Source of the DNA: an uncultured Oscillospiraceae bacterium
GTDB lineage: Bacteria; Bacillota; Clostridia; Oscillospirales; Ruminococcaceae
Assembly: GCA_934486875.1 (NCBI GenBank)
Contig: CAKSPU010000002.1
Coordinates: 1-64,000 of the forward strand
DNA: 64,000 nucleotides
Reading direction: 5' to 3'
Position numbers and translations under genes: made by a program. A model generated the notes under the pieces. The model saw only the letters and a list, made by a program, of their open reading frames with translations, was not told where the DNA came from and did not search any database. Positions 26,611 to 35,797 of the stretch are shown here, one piece after another (position 1 is the stretch's first letter; every line of letters starts with the position of its first letter).

Positions 26611-28311
26611 ATGGAGAACTGTGGATTCAGCGGCTGCGTTCTTGATTTCCTGGGGAAAATTAATGAAAATACAGATGATATCGGCAGGGCTGTGGCAGGC
26701 ATACGTCAGGCTCTTGGCGATATTGCGGAAAATATAAGGCTTGGAAGAGCCGTTCTTTCCGTAAAGGCTGAATCGGACAAAATTAAGACAGCGGAGCCGG
26801 TAGACACTGCTGAGCTTTATGCCTCTCCTGCCGGATATGAGGACGGCACTGTGACCGTGAGCGCAGTTTCAAGGTTCGGAGGTACTGTGTCTGTTTCCGT
26901 ATATCCCGAAAAGGGGACTGAATGGAATGAGACCCAAAAGCAGGCTATGGAGCTTATTGCAAAGACCTGCTGTATCCTGTGCGGCAGAGCAAAGGCTGTT
27001 GAACTTGCGGAAGAAGCCAAATTCACCGACAATCTGACAGGCATTTCCAATACCGACGGATTTATGCGCTATACGGGAATGCTTACGGCAAAAGGCGAGC
27101 TTGTGAATTACGCTGCGGCGTTCCTTAACATCAAGAATTTCAAGTATGTTAACAAGGTCTACGGCAGCAGACAGGGCGATAAGCTCCTGAAGCTGTTTGC
27201 GGAGTCTATGAGCAGATTTATCGGTGCTGACGGAAAATTTGCCCGTCTTGGCGGCGATAATTTTGTACTGCTTATCAAAAAGGGCAGAGTTAACGATCTC
27301 CGTGTTTTTATTGACGCACTTTCCTTTGAAATGGGCGAGGGTGAGATCACTCAGGCTTATGACCTGAGGCTGAGAATGGGAATTTATGAGGCGTGCCGGA
27401 ACGATACACCCTCGGATATTATGAACAATTCCTCCATTGCTTACGTAAATGCAAGAGCGGACAGGGTAAAGGACGTTGTTTATTTTTCGCCGCTGCTTCT
27501 TGAAGAGTCAAACCACAGAAAGACCATATCCACCCTTTTCCCGAAGGCTTTGGAAAGCAGGGAGTTTGCGGTGTATTACCAGCCTAAGGTAAATCTCGAT
27601 GACAATAAGCTCTGCGGCTGCGAGGCTCTTTGCAGATGGATACGTGACGGCAGAATCGTTCCGCCTATGGAGTTTATCCCCGTGCTGGAGGGCGAGGGTT
27701 CGATTTGCAGGCTTGATTTTTATGTGCTTGAAAGGGTCTGCGAGGATATAAAGGGCTGGCTTGATGTGGGCATTGAGCCTGTGAAGGTGTCGGTGAATTT
27801 CTCGAAAAATCATCTTCACAACAAGCGACTTGCCGATCAGATAATCGGGATAATCAGAAAATACGGCGTTGACGGAAAATATCTTGAGATAGAGCTTACG
27901 GAAATGACAGGCTCAGATGACCTCAACGCAATGAGCGTTTTCGTGGACGTTATGAAAGAAAACGGCGTGGGAACATCTATCGACGATTTCGGAACGGGAT
28001 ATTCCTCGCTCAACCTCTTAAAAGACCTTGATGTTGATGTTATCAAGCTGGACAAGTCTTTCTTCACCAATATAAACGAAGCTGACGGCGGCATTTCCAC
28101 CGACAGGATCGTTGTCAAGAATATTGTAAATATGGTGAATGAGCTTAATATGGAGGCTATTTCCGAGGGCGTTGAGACAAAGTCTCAGGCGGATTTCCTC
28201 AGAAATGTGAATTGCAGTATGGCGCAGGGCTTCCTGTTTGACCGCCCTCTGCCCAAGGTTGAGTTTGAGAAAAGACTCACTGACGGGGAGTTTTACACGG
28301 ATAAGGGTTAA
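26611..28311 (+). CDS. Cyclic-di-GMP phosphodiesterase (degenerate GGDEF + EAL)
   Basis: Predicted soluble signalling enzyme. Numbered from an upstream in-frame ATG (26605), residues 1-140 form an N-terminal region with possible GAF-like character. Residues 140-300 are a GGDEF domain whose signature reads GGDNF (216-220), so diguanylate cyclase activity is doubtful. Residues 310-560 are an EAL domain with the key motifs intact: EAL (340-342), DDFGTGYSS, KLDKSF and EGVET. Net c-di-GMP hydrolysis is therefore expected. I prefer the second ATG at 26611 because GGAAGGGG lies nine bases before it. The gene is a single-gene unit with its own promoter and a terminator. It could tie to the flagellar and chemotaxis genes of the window, but that is inference. 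Confidence 0.9.
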   Translation: MENCGFSGCVLDFLGKINENTDDIGRAVAGIRQALGDIAENIRLGRAVLSVKAESDKIKTAEPVDTAELYASPAGYEDGTVTVSAVSRFGGTVSVSVYPEKGTEWNETQKQAMELIAKTCCILCGRAKAVELAEEAKFTDNLTGISNTDGFMRYTGMLTAKGELVNYAAAFLNIKNFKYVNKVYGSRQGDKLLKLFAESMSRFIGADGKFARLGGDNFVLLIKKGRVNDLRVFIDALSFEMGEGEITQAYDLRLRMGIYEACRNDTPSDIMNNSSIAYVNARADRVKDVVYFSPLLLEESNHRKTISTLFPKALESREFAVYYQPKVNLDDNKLCGCEALCRWIRDGRIVPPMEFIPVLEGEGSICRLDFYVLERVCEDIKGWLDVGIEPVKVSVNFSKNHLHNKRLADQIIGIIRKYGVDGKYLEIELTEMTGSDDLNAMSVFVDVMKENGVGTSIDDFGTGYSSLNLLKDLDVDVIKLDKSFFTNINEADGGISTDRIVVKNIVNMVNELNMEAISEGVETKSQADFLRNVNCSMAQGFLFDRPLPKVEFEKRLTDGEFYTDKG

Positions 28312-28322
28312 TAATTAAATAA

Positions 28323-28360
28323 ACAAGCCGCTTCCGAGTAATCGAAAGCGGCTTGTTTTA
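28323..28360. terminator. Bidirectional terminator between the EAL gene and trpA
   Basis: Stem ACAAGCCGCTT/AAGCGGCTTGT (28323-28333 with 28346-28356), with T-rich flanks on the plus side and A-rich flanks that give a weaker U-tract on the minus side. It separates two converging genes. Confidence 0.85.
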
Positions 28361-28378
28361 TAACATTCGTATTATATA

Positions 28379-29164
28379 TTATTCCATAGCGTCCTTAAGG
28401 CTCTTGACAAATTCACCCACAGGCTTCGGTGAGTTTACACCGTTTGCTTCCATAATGCGGACGATCGCACTGCCTACAATAACTCCGTCGCAGTAGGCGG
28501 ACATTTTTTTTGCCTGCTCGGGGCTTGAAATTCCGAAGCCCACACAGCAGGGGCATTTTGCATTTTCTCTCACAAGTCCGAAAAATTCATCGAAATCGGT
28601 TCTGAACTCGGAGCGAACGCCTGTTACGCCGTTTGAGGAAACACAGTAGAGAAATCCGTCGGAATCGGCGGCAATGCGCTTGATCCTGTCGTGGGAGGCG
28701 GGGGAAACGAGATTGATGTTATGCACCCCGTATTTCTGCGCATAGGGAAGTATCTCCTCACGCTCTTCATAAGGCATATCGGGAACTATTACGCCGTCAA
28801 CACCCTTTTCCTTACAGAGAGAGAAAAATCTCTCGGTGCCGTAAACGAAAATGGTGTTCAGATACATCATAAGGATAAGGGGCTTGTCGGTCTTGGCACG
28901 GATATCATCAACGGCGGTGAAGATCTTATCAAGAGTAGTACCGCCTCTGAGTGAGCGGAGCGAGGACTTCTGAATGGTAACGCCCTCTGCGATAGGGTCG
29001 GAAAATGGCACGCCAAGCTCGATTATATCAGCGCCCTTGTCGAACATTTCAAGAGCGGTCTTAACGGTGGTGTCCATATCGGGGTCGCCTGCGGTGATAA
29101 AGGTCACAAGTGTCTTTTTTCCTGCGGCTTTAAGCTCTTCAAAGCGTTTGTCTATACGGTTCAT
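28379..29164 (-). CDS. trpA: Tryptophan synthase alpha subunit
   Basis: Cleaves indole-3-glycerol phosphate to indole and glyceraldehyde-3-phosphate. The family blocks FITAGDPDMDTT, DIIELGVPFSDPIAEGVTIQ (with the catalytic Glu) and the VGFGISSPEQ phosphate loop are present. Length (261 aa) is normal. It is the last gene of the trp operon, 15 bases after trpB, and ends at a bidirectional terminator. Confidence 0.97.
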   Translation of the reverse strand: MNRIDKRFEELKAAGKKTLVTFITAGDPDMDTTVKTALEMFDKGADIIELGVPFSDPIAEGVTIQKSSLRSLRGGTTLDKIFTAVDDIRAKTDKPLILMMYLNTIFVYGTERFFSLCKEKGVDGVIVPDMPYEEREEILPYAQKYGVHNINLVSPASHDRIKRIAADSDGFLYCVSSNGVTGVRSEFRTDFDEFFGLVRENAKCPCCVGFGISSPEQAKKMSAYCDGVIVGSAIVRIMEANGVNSPKPVGEFVKSLKDAME

Positions 29165-29179
29165 AGCTGTATTTCCTCC

Positions 29180-30370
29180 TTATGAGTTCTCGATGTTGTG
29201 ACCTCTGTAGCGGGCAACGGAGTAAACGTCCTTGTCACCTCTGCCCGAAAGGTTTATTACGATGGTCTGATCCCTGCCCATTTCGGGAGCTATCTTCATT
29301 GCCGCCGCAACTGCGTGAGCGGATTCAATGGCGGGGATAATGCCCTCAGTCCTTGAAAGATACTCGAATGCGGACACGGCTTCCTCATCGGTAACGGCAA
29401 CATAATCCGCTCTGCCTGTTTTCCAAAGATTTGCGTGCTCGGGTCCTATTCCGGGGTAGTCAAGACCTGCGGAAATGGAGTAAACGGGAGCTATCTGACC
29501 GAATTTATCCTGAAGAAATATGGACTTCATTCCGTGGAAAATGCCCACGCTGCCGCAGGAAAGCGTAGCTGCGGTGTCGGCGGTGTTTATTCCTCTGCCT
29601 GCGGCTTCTGCGCCCACGAGGCGAACGGAGCTGTCGGGGATAAAGTCATAGAATGCGCCCATTGCGTTGGAGCCGCCGCCTACGCAGGCAACCACGCAGT
29701 CGGGAAGCTTGCCCTCACGCTCCAGCATCTGAGACTTTATCTCCTCACCGATCACTTTCTGAAAATCCCTTACCATTTCTGGGTATGGGTGTGGACCCAT
29801 TACAGAGCCTATGCAGTAGAATGTGTTTTCGATATTTGTACACCAGTCACGCATTGCCTCGTTGATAGCGTCCTTAAGGGTAGATGTGCCGCTGCTAACG
29901 GGAACTACCTTTGCGCCGAGAAGCTCCATTCTGTAAACGTTCAGGGACTGTCTCTTAGTGTCCTCCTCGCCCATATACACGCAGCATTCAAGACCCATAA
30001 GGGCGCAGACGGTAGCTGTGGCAACTCCGTGCTGACCTGCACCTGTTTCGGCAATGATGCGCTTCTTGCCCATACGCTTTGCAAGGAGTATCTGACCCAG
30101 AACGTTGTTTATCTTGTGAGCGCCTGTGTGGTTCAGGTCCTCACGCTTGATGTAAACCTTTGCGCCGCCCAGATCTTCGGTCATATGCTTTGCAAAATAG
30201 AGCATTGAGGGGCGGTTTGCGTAATTTATGTAAAGGTCGGTAAGCTCTGCCTTGAAATCGGGGTCGTCCTTGTATCTGTCGTAGGCTTCTTCAAGCTCGT
30301 GAACGGCATTCATAACCGTTTCGGGAACATACTGTCCGCCAAATTCTCCGAATCTTCCAACTTTATTCAT
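29180..30370 (-). CDS. trpB: Tryptophan synthase beta subunit
   Basis: PLP enzyme condensing indole with serine. The PLP lysine lies in [10 protein letters not shown]; the glycine-rich phosphate site GGGSNAMG and the N-terminal [14 protein letters not shown] are intact. Length (396 aa) fits the TrpB1 type, which pairs with TrpA. Its ATG shares a base with the trpF stop (TAATG), indicating coupling. Confidence 0.98.
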   Translation of the reverse strand: MNKVGRFGEFGGQYVPETVMNAVHELEEAYDRYKDDPDFKAELTDLYINYANRPSMLYFAKHMTEDLGGAKVYIKREDLNHTGAHKINNVLGQILLAKRMGKKRIIAETGAGQHGVATATVCALMGLECCVYMGEEDTKRQSLNVYRMELLGAKVVPVSSGTSTLKDAINEAMRDWCTNIENTFYCIGSVMGPHPYPEMVRDFQKVIGEEIKSQMLEREGKLPDCVVACVGGGSNAMGAFYDFIPDSSVRLVGAEAAGRGINTADTAATLSCGSVGIFHGMKSIFLQDKFGQIAPVYSISAGLDYPGIGPEHANLWKTGRADYVAVTDEEAVSAFEYLSRTEGIIPAIESAHAVAAAMKIAPEMGRDQTIVINLSGRGDKDVYSVARYRGHNIENS

Positions 30371-30984
30371 TATGGTTCTTCCTTTCTGCTTCGGTAAAGC
30401 TCTGTTATCCTGCGTATCTTTTCCCTGTCCTTAACGCCGTCGGTCTCAACAGAGCCTGACAGGTCAACATTGGGGCAGATATCAAGAGCCTTTGATATAT
30501 TGTGCTCGCCTATCCCTCCTGCGAGAAAATAGGGGAGAGAGATGTTTGCATTTTTTATTATATCCCAGTCAGCAACGACCCCCGTGCCGCCCACAGCTCC
30601 TTTAACAAAGCTGTCAAGGAGGAGCATATCACAGCCAAGCTCCTCGCTGCGGTGTATGTCATCGGCACTGCGGACACGGACTGCTTTCCATATCTCGCAT
30701 ATGCCGCCCAGGGAGCGGATATATTCCCTGTCCTCGTCACCGTGGAGCTGTATCACGTCAAGGGAGAGCATTTCGGCTGTCCGTCTGACATTATCCGCAG
30801 GCTCATTTACGAACACGCCCACCTTTTTTATGCGGCTGTCGGTGAGGTCTGAGAGCTGCTTTGCGGTGTCGGTATCCACAGTCCGCTTAAAACCACAGGT
30901 GAGTATCATTCCCATATAGTCGGGGAGAAACTCGTTTATTATCCGCACATCTTCGATGCGCCGCATTCCGCAGAGCTTTATCAT
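30370..30984 (-). CDS. trpF: Phosphoribosylanthranilate isomerase
   Basis: Converts phosphoribosylanthranilate to CdRP by an Amadori rearrangement. The N-terminal block [12 protein letters not shown], the middle block VIQLHGDED and the C-terminal FLAGGI..NISKAL are those of TrpF; the catalytic Cys lies in KLCG. The frame opens at 31011, but the ATG at 30984 overlaps the trpC stop as ATGA, has GAGGG seven bases upstream, and matches the usual N-terminus, giving 204 aa. Confidence 0.95.
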   Translation of the reverse strand: MIKLCGMRRIEDVRIINEFLPDYMGMILTCGFKRTVDTDTAKQLSDLTDSRIKKVGVFVNEPADNVRRTAEMLSLDVIQLHGDEDREYIRSLGGICEIWKAVRVRSADDIHRSEELGCDMLLLDSFVKGAVGGTGVVADWDIIKNANISLPYFLAGGIGEHNISKALDICPNVDLSGSVETDGVKDREKIRRITELYRSRKEEP

Positions 30985-31766
30985 ACCCCTGCCCTCAGTG
31001 ACTTCATACACTCGGAAATGCCGTCAAGACCGCTTCTCATAAGGGTCTCACCGATGAGAACGCCGTCAGCTCCGCTTTTCCTTGCATATTTCATATCATC
31101 GTTGTTTTTTATACCGCTTTCGCAGACAAGAAGCGTGCCGTCGGGGATAAGCTTTGCAAGACGCTCGGTGTTCCCGATATCGACCTTGAAGGTCTTAAGG
31201 TCACGGTTGTTCACGCCGATCATATCACAGCCCATATTCACAAGGCGGTTAACCTCTTCCTCGGTGTGAGCCTCGCAGAGAACGTCAAGACCCAGACTGT
31301 GGGCAAGCTCATAAAGGGGCTTGAACTCATCATCTGTGAGGATTGCGGCAATGAGAAGTATTGCGTCCGCACCGATCGCCTTTGCCTCGAATATCTGATA
31401 GGGGTCAAATATGAAATCCTTTCTCAGAACGGGGACATTTACATTTTTGCGGATATCTGCAAGATATTCCGAGGAGCCCCGGAAATAATGCTCCTCGGTG
31501 AGGCAGGATATGGCTTTTGCCCCTGCCTTTTCGTATTCGCAGGCTATCTTTACGGGGTCAAAATCGGGCTGTATCAGTCCCTTTGAGGGAGATGCCTTTT
31601 TTACCTCGGCAATTACCGAAAGCCCCTCTGCGGCAATGGCATTTTTAAAGCTGTGAACGGGGAAATCGGCTTTCATTGCAAGCTTTTTCATCTCGTCTGG
31701 AGATGTTTTCGCCATCTCTTTTTCAAGCTGTATTTTCCTCTTTGCGGTTATTTCATCAAGAATCAT
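30981..31766 (-). CDS. trpC: Indole-3-glycerol phosphate synthase
   Basis: Closes the indole ring from CdRP. The core motifs VIAEVKKASPSKGLI, VLRKDFIFDPYQIFEA and GVNNRDLKTF are present; the catalytic lysines are the KKASPS and RKDF lysines. Length (261 aa) is standard. The start overlaps the trpGD stop (TAATG) and the end overlaps trpF (ATGA). Confidence 0.97.
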   Translation of the reverse strand: MILDEITAKRKIQLEKEMAKTSPDEMKKLAMKADFPVHSFKNAIAAEGLSVIAEVKKASPSKGLIQPDFDPVKIACEYEKAGAKAISCLTEEHYFRGSSEYLADIRKNVNVPVLRKDFIFDPYQIFEAKAIGADAILLIAAILTDDEFKPLYELAHSLGLDVLCEAHTEEEVNRLVNMGCDMIGVNNRDLKTFKVDIGNTERLAKLIPDGTLLVCESGIKNNDDMKYARKSGADGVLIGETLMRSGLDGISECMKSLRAGV

Positions 31767-33403
31767 TACTGCACCTCGTTGGTAAAGGCTTTCATTTCTT
31801 CAAACTTTTTCAGAGCCTTGCCGCTGTCTATCATCTCTGCGGCAATTTTTATGCCCTCGGCTACTGTTTTTGCGCCCCCTGCGCAGTAAATTGCACAGCC
31901 TGCGTTCATAAGTACGGTGTTTCTCTTAGCGCCCTGCTCCCTGCCCGAAAGGATATCGAGAGTTATGCGGGCATTTTCATCGGGTGTGCCGCCTTTAAGG
32001 TCATCGGGGGTGCAGTATTCAAAGCCGTAATCGTGGGGGTCAAGGTCATATTTGCTTATTGCGCCGTCCTTTACCTCGCAGACGTGGGTGATGCCTGTCA
32101 TTGTTATCTCGTCAAGCCCGTCGCTGCCGTTTACCACCATTGCGCCCTTTATTCCAAGCTTTATGAGCACGTTCGCCATAAGCTCCGCAAGCTTGTTGTC
32201 ATAAATTCCGAGAACGATGTGATCCGCAAGGGCGGGGTTTGTGAGAGGTCCCAGGATATTGAAGAATGTGCGGCAGCCTATGTCCTTTCTTACGGGAGCC
32301 ACAAATCTCATAGCGCCGTGGAATACCTGTGCGAAAAGGAATGCAATGCCTGTTTTGTCAAGGCATTTTGCTGCATTTTCGGGGGAAAGCCTGATGTTGA
32401 CTCCCAGAGCGTCAAGGCAGTCTGCTGCGCCGCTCTTGCTCGATGCGGCTCTGTTTCCGTGCTTTGCAACGTTAATACCTGCGGCGGCGATCACAAAGGA
32501 GGAGGTGGTGGAGATGTTGAAGGTTCCTGCCATATCTCCGCCTGTACCCACGATGTCGATAGCGGAGCGGAAGCCGTTTATTACAGCCGCCTTGCTTCTC
32601 ATACCCTTTGCAAAGCCTGTTATCTCATCTATGGTCTCGCCCTTCATTCTCATTGCCATAAGGAATGCGGATATCTGAGCGGGGGTTGCTGCGTCGCTCA
32701 TAATTATGTTCATTGCGTCAAAGGCTTCTTCCTCGGAAAGGTCGCCCTCGGTGGCTTTGGTGATGTACTTTTTGAGAGCCGTGCGCTTATCCATAGGGAT
32801 AGGTGCAACGCCTGCTCCTGTGGTCTGAACGCCTGCCACCTGAGTTAGGAAATTTGAGATAATGTTCACGCCCATTTCGGCAAGAATGGACTCGGGGTGG
32901 AACTGAACGCCGTAAATGGGATGATCCTTGTGAGCCACAGCCATAATTTCGCCGTCCTCGGTCTCGGCGGTTATCTTAAGGCAGTCGGGGAGACTTTCAC
33001 GCTCGATTATGAGGGAATGATATCTTGCGGCGGTTATCTTTTCGGGGAGCCCTGAGAAAATTGGGCAGGAGGTGTCAAGCTTTATTACCGAAGCCTTGCC
33101 GTGCATAGGAGCCTTTGCCCTTACTATCTTTCCGCCGAAAGCCTCGCCTATTGACTGATGACCGAGGCAGATGCCGAAAATGGGGAGCTTGCCTGCAAAA
33201 TACTTTATAGCCTCAACGGAGATCCCTGCGTCCTTGGGATAGGAGGGACCCGGGGAGATGACCAGTGCTTCGGGCTTCATTTTCTCGATCTCTTCAATGG
33301 TTATCTCGTCATTTCTGAAAACCCTGATGTCGCTGTAAAGGCTTGCCATTGCCTGATATACGTTATAGGTGAAGCTGTCGTAGTTATCTATCATTACGAT
33401 CAT
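31766..33403 (-). CDS. trpGD: Fused anthranilate synthase glutaminase / anthranilate phosphoribosyltransferase
   Basis: Two enzymes in one chain of 545 aa. Residues 1-190 are a class I glutamine amidotransferase (catalytic Cys in GICLGHQS near 80, and the His/Glu of VQFHPES), supplying ammonia to TrpE. From about 200 onward is TrpD (signatures VGTGGDMAGTFNISTTSSFV and KHGNRAASSKSGAAD), which attaches phosphoribose to anthranilate. The same fusion is known in enterobacteria. AAAGGA lies ten bases before the ATG. It follows trpE by 22 bases. Confidence 0.96.
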   Translation of the reverse strand: MIVMIDNYDSFTYNVYQAMASLYSDIRVFRNDEITIEEIEKMKPEALVISPGPSYPKDAGISVEAIKYFAGKLPIFGICLGHQSIGEAFGGKIVRAKAPMHGKASVIKLDTSCPIFSGLPEKITAARYHSLIIERESLPDCLKITAETEDGEIMAVAHKDHPIYGVQFHPESILAEMGVNIISNFLTQVAGVQTTGAGVAPIPMDKRTALKKYITKATEGDLSEEEAFDAMNIIMSDAATPAQISAFLMAMRMKGETIDEITGFAKGMRSKAAVINGFRSAIDIVGTGGDMAGTFNISTTSSFVIAAAGINVAKHGNRAASSKSGAADCLDALGVNIRLSPENAAKCLDKTGIAFLFAQVFHGAMRFVAPVRKDIGCRTFFNILGPLTNPALADHIVLGIYDNKLAELMANVLIKLGIKGAMVVNGSDGLDEITMTGITHVCEVKDGAISKYDLDPHDYGFEYCTPDDLKGGTPDENARITLDILSGREQGAKRNTVLMNAGCAIYCAGGAKTVAEGIKIAAEMIDSGKALKKFEEMKAFTNEVQ

Positions 33404-33425
33404 TTTTATCAGATCCTTTCAAAAA

Positions 33426-34943
33426 TCACATCTGTGCCGCTGCCTTTATTGCGTTTATTACCGCCGCAGCCTTGCGCTTGGTCTCTTCGTACTCATTTTC
33501 GGGAACGCTGTCATAAACTATTCCTGCGCCTGCCTGAACATATGCCTTGCCGTTTCTGAAAAGCACCGTTCTTATGGCGATGCAGGTGTCAATGTCACCG
33601 TTGAATGCCATATAGCCCACTGTTCCGCCGTAAAGTCCACGCTTTACGTTTTCAAGGCTGTCGATTATCTCCATTGCCTTTACCTTGGGAGCGCCCGAAA
33701 GTGTTCCTGCGGGGAGCACGGACATCAGCGCATCTACGGGAGTTTTGCCCTCTGCAAGCTGTCCCTCAACGTCCGATACCAGGTGCATTACCTTTGAGTA
33801 GCGCTCAACTCTCATAAAGTCTGTAACCTTTACAGTACCGGGAGCGCAGACCCTGCCAACGTCGTTTCTGCCAAGGTCAACGAGCATTGTATGCTCGGCT
33901 CTTTCCTTGGGGTCGTTCCGCAGCTGCTTTTCAAACTCAATGTCCTCGTCTGCGTCCTTTCCTCTGGGGTAGGTTCCCGCAATGGGCTTGTTGAGGACTG
34001 TTCCGTCGGTAACGCTTACAAGCATTTCGGGAGATGCGCCTGCAATGCAGTAATCCTTGTGGTCAAAGTAGAAAAGATAGGGGGAGGGGTTTGTGGAGCG
34101 GAGCATTCTGTAAACATCAAAGGGAGCGGGAGGATTTTCCGCTTCAAAGCGCTGGGAAATAACTATCTGGCTGATGTCGCCGCCCACGATATGCTCTCTG
34201 CACTTTTCCACCATTTCGCAGAACTGCTCTTTGGTGTAGTTGGAATTTACCTTTATCTCGGCGGGAGTGAGCATTTTCGGAGTAGGCTCGGGAGTGTATC
34301 TGCAAAGGAGCTTGCCCAGCTTTTCAGCCTTTGCTCCAAGGCTTTCATACATCTTGTCGGCTGCGGCATCAAAGCTCTCGCCTGATTTTTCCGCAAGCTC
34401 TGAAATGGCTTCCTTATCCATATTGAGGATAATTACGGCTCTGTTTGAAAGGTGGTCGTAAGCCACCAGCTCGTTGTAGATGAACATATTCGCATCGGGC
34501 ATATCAAGGTCATCGTTCGGGATATTTGTGAGCTTCCTTTCGTAATATCTCGCCATATCGTAGCCGAAGTATCCGATAAGACCGCCTGTGAGCTTGGGGT
34601 AATTGATGAACTTGGGGGACTTGTATTTTTCCATTATTTCGGAGAAAAGCTTTACGGGGTCGGAGGCATCTGCGATATTCCTGTGACCGTCTGCGTAAAT
34701 GATGTCAGCCTGCCTGTTTTTCACACGTATCTCCGCCTTGGGGTTAAGACCGATGTAGGAATATCTGCCCCATTTGTTTGAGTTGTCCACGGATTCAAGG
34801 ATAAAGCAGTTATCGTAATTTTCCTTGAGGATAGCGAACATTCTTACGGGTGTGAAGCTGTCTGTCAGCAGTTCGTAAAAAACCGGTACGGTGCCGTAGC
34901 TTTTAAGATATTCTTTTGTCTCTTCTCTTGCGGGATACATCAT
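33426..34943 (-). CDS. trpE: Anthranilate synthase component I
   Basis: Chorismate-using subunit of anthranilate synthase. The N-terminal tryptophan-binding region has the typical [19 protein letters not shown] block, where LLES-type motifs confer feedback inhibition. The C-terminal chorismate-binding domain shows [20 protein letters not shown] and the ending [16 protein letters not shown]. Length (505 aa) is normal. First structural gene of the operon. AAAGGA lies about ten bases before the ATG. It is preceded by a T-box leader. Confidence 0.97.
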   Translation of the reverse strand: MMYPAREETKEYLKSYGTVPVFYELLTDSFTPVRMFAILKENYDNCFILESVDNSNKWGRYSYIGLNPKAEIRVKNRQADIIYADGHRNIADASDPVKLFSEIMEKYKSPKFINYPKLTGGLIGYFGYDMARYYERKLTNIPNDDLDMPDANMFIYNELVAYDHLSNRAVIILNMDKEAISELAEKSGESFDAAADKMYESLGAKAEKLGKLLCRYTPEPTPKMLTPAEIKVNSNYTKEQFCEMVEKCREHIVGGDISQIVISQRFEAENPPAPFDVYRMLRSTNPSPYLFYFDHKDYCIAGASPEMLVSVTDGTVLNKPIAGTYPRGKDADEDIEFEKQLRNDPKERAEHTMLVDLGRNDVGRVCAPGTVKVTDFMRVERYSKVMHLVSDVEGQLAEGKTPVDALMSVLPAGTLSGAPKVKAMEIIDSLENVKRGLYGGTVGYMAFNGDIDTCIAIRTVLFRNGKAYVQAGAGIVYDSVPENEYEETKRKAAAVINAIKAAAQM

Positions 34944-34965
34944 GATCTTTCATTCCTTTCACAAA

Positions 34966-35024
34966 TAAAAAAGCCTGCCGTCTCCTGACAACGCAGCATT
35001 GTGCATTGTCAAGGGACGACAGGC
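34966..35024 (-). terminator. T-box-controlled terminator of the trp operon
   Basis: Minus strand: a long stem starting GCCTGTCGTC and closing GACGGCAGGC, with an inner TTGTCA/TGACAA helix, then a run of T residues. It sits between the T-box sequence and trpE and is the structure the uncharged-tRNA-stabilised antiterminator would displace. Confidence 0.9.
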
Positions 35025-35109
35025 ATTGTTTCAAACCTACCGTGGTGCCACCCTGATTGTGAAGTGTCTTATGCAGACCCTTCACCGCTTTGGGGTATCC
35101 TTTTGAAAT

Positions 35110-35178
35110 AAAAAAGCATTACCGAAAAAATCCGATAATGCTGTACTTTTAAATATGAAAATCAAAGTACGCAGCATT
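35110..35178 (-). promoter_or_regulatory. Second terminator/antiterminator-like switch inside the T-box leader
   Basis: Minus strand. AATGCTG.GTACTTT (35164-35178) can pair with AAAAGTACAGCATT (35137-35150). The last six bases of that partner (AGCATT) also begin the stem AGCATTATCGG/CGGTAATGCT (35131-35142 with 35115-35124), which is followed by T residues as in an intrinsic terminator. The two helices exclude each other. Confidence 0.6.
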
Positions 35179-35383
35179 TCGCATCAATACCCTTTCCCTT
35201 TACGCAGGAAATACGGCTCGGACTACTAATCACCGTGAAAGATGAGATTCACCCTGCTCCTCACAAACCCATTCACACCTGCCGTTCATACCGGACTTCC
35301 ACCAATGCCCGACTCTCTGTAATGCCGTTACAAATGCTACTTGCTTTTGTTCATAGGATTTAAACCTGTTAAATTGTGATTTC

Positions 35384-35412
35384 AGTATATCACCCGAAAA
35401 TTATTTTGTCAA
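35384..35412 (-). promoter_or_regulatory. Sigma-A promoter of the trp operon
   Basis: Minus strand: TTGACA (35407-35412), 17-base spacer, TATACT (35384-35389), placing the transcript start a few bases before T-box Stem I. Confidence 0.85.
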
Positions 35413-35477
35413 TAGCCGCAGGAATATTTTGTAAATTCTCACAAAATTTCCTATCACTTTTGTAGAATATAGAAAAA

Positions 35478-35756
35478 TTATCCTGCGTTTGTGTTGTCAT
35501 TATGCTTGGGGTTGGCACTTACCAGATTTATCGCTTTGAGGATCTCAATGTCGATATCCGCTGTTTTCTGCGGGAGCATACTGTTGATGCGCTTGAAGAG
35601 CATTCCCTCCGCAGTGTTCACATATGCGGGCTTGATGTTGTTTAGGGCTATTGCCATCATATCGCCAACGCACTTTTCGCACTTGCAGCAGTCATATTCT
35701 CTCAGAAGCTCGGGAAGTCTCTGCTTGACTATCTCCTCATTTGCGTTGATAAGCAT
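35478..35756 (-). CDS. comFB: ComFB-domain protein
   Basis: Small protein (92 aa) of the late-competence ComFB family. The pattern LREYDCCKCEKCVGDMMAIALNNIKPAYVNTAEG, with three clustered cysteines and the DxxAxALN block, is diagnostic. Bacillus ComFB has no firm function. Some cyanobacterial ComFB-domain proteins have been reported as cyclic-dinucleotide receptors, but whether this one binds a nucleotide is unknown. AAAGGGGA lies about eight bases before the ATG. It is 41 bases downstream of the cellobiose 2-epimerase gene and probably the last cistron of the secA transcript. Confidence 0.88.
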   Translation of the reverse strand: MLINANEEIVKQRLPELLREYDCCKCEKCVGDMMAIALNNIKPAYVNTAEGMLFKRINSMLPQKTADIDIEILKAINLVSANPKHNDNTNAG

Positions 35757-35797
35757 AAATGCCGTCCCCTTTCAAGCTGTAATGAAAAATTATGCTT

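Larger units (their letters stand above)
34966..35378 (-). promoter_or_regulatory. T-box leader for tryptophan, trp operon
   Basis: The transcript from about 35378 holds the elements of a tRNA-sensing T-box. Stem I contains GGGCATTGGTGGAAGTCC. The specifier loop GAA-UGG-GUU has codon UGG (Trp) at 35269-35271. Stem III is GTGAAG/CTTCAC. The T-box motif GGGTGGCACCACGG lies at about 35041-35055. The UGGC in that motif has a C where it should pair with the discriminator base, as expected for tRNA-Trp (G73). Unusually, about 70 bases with a separate terminator/antiterminator pair (35110-35178) lie between Stem I and Stem III. Confidence 0.93.
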
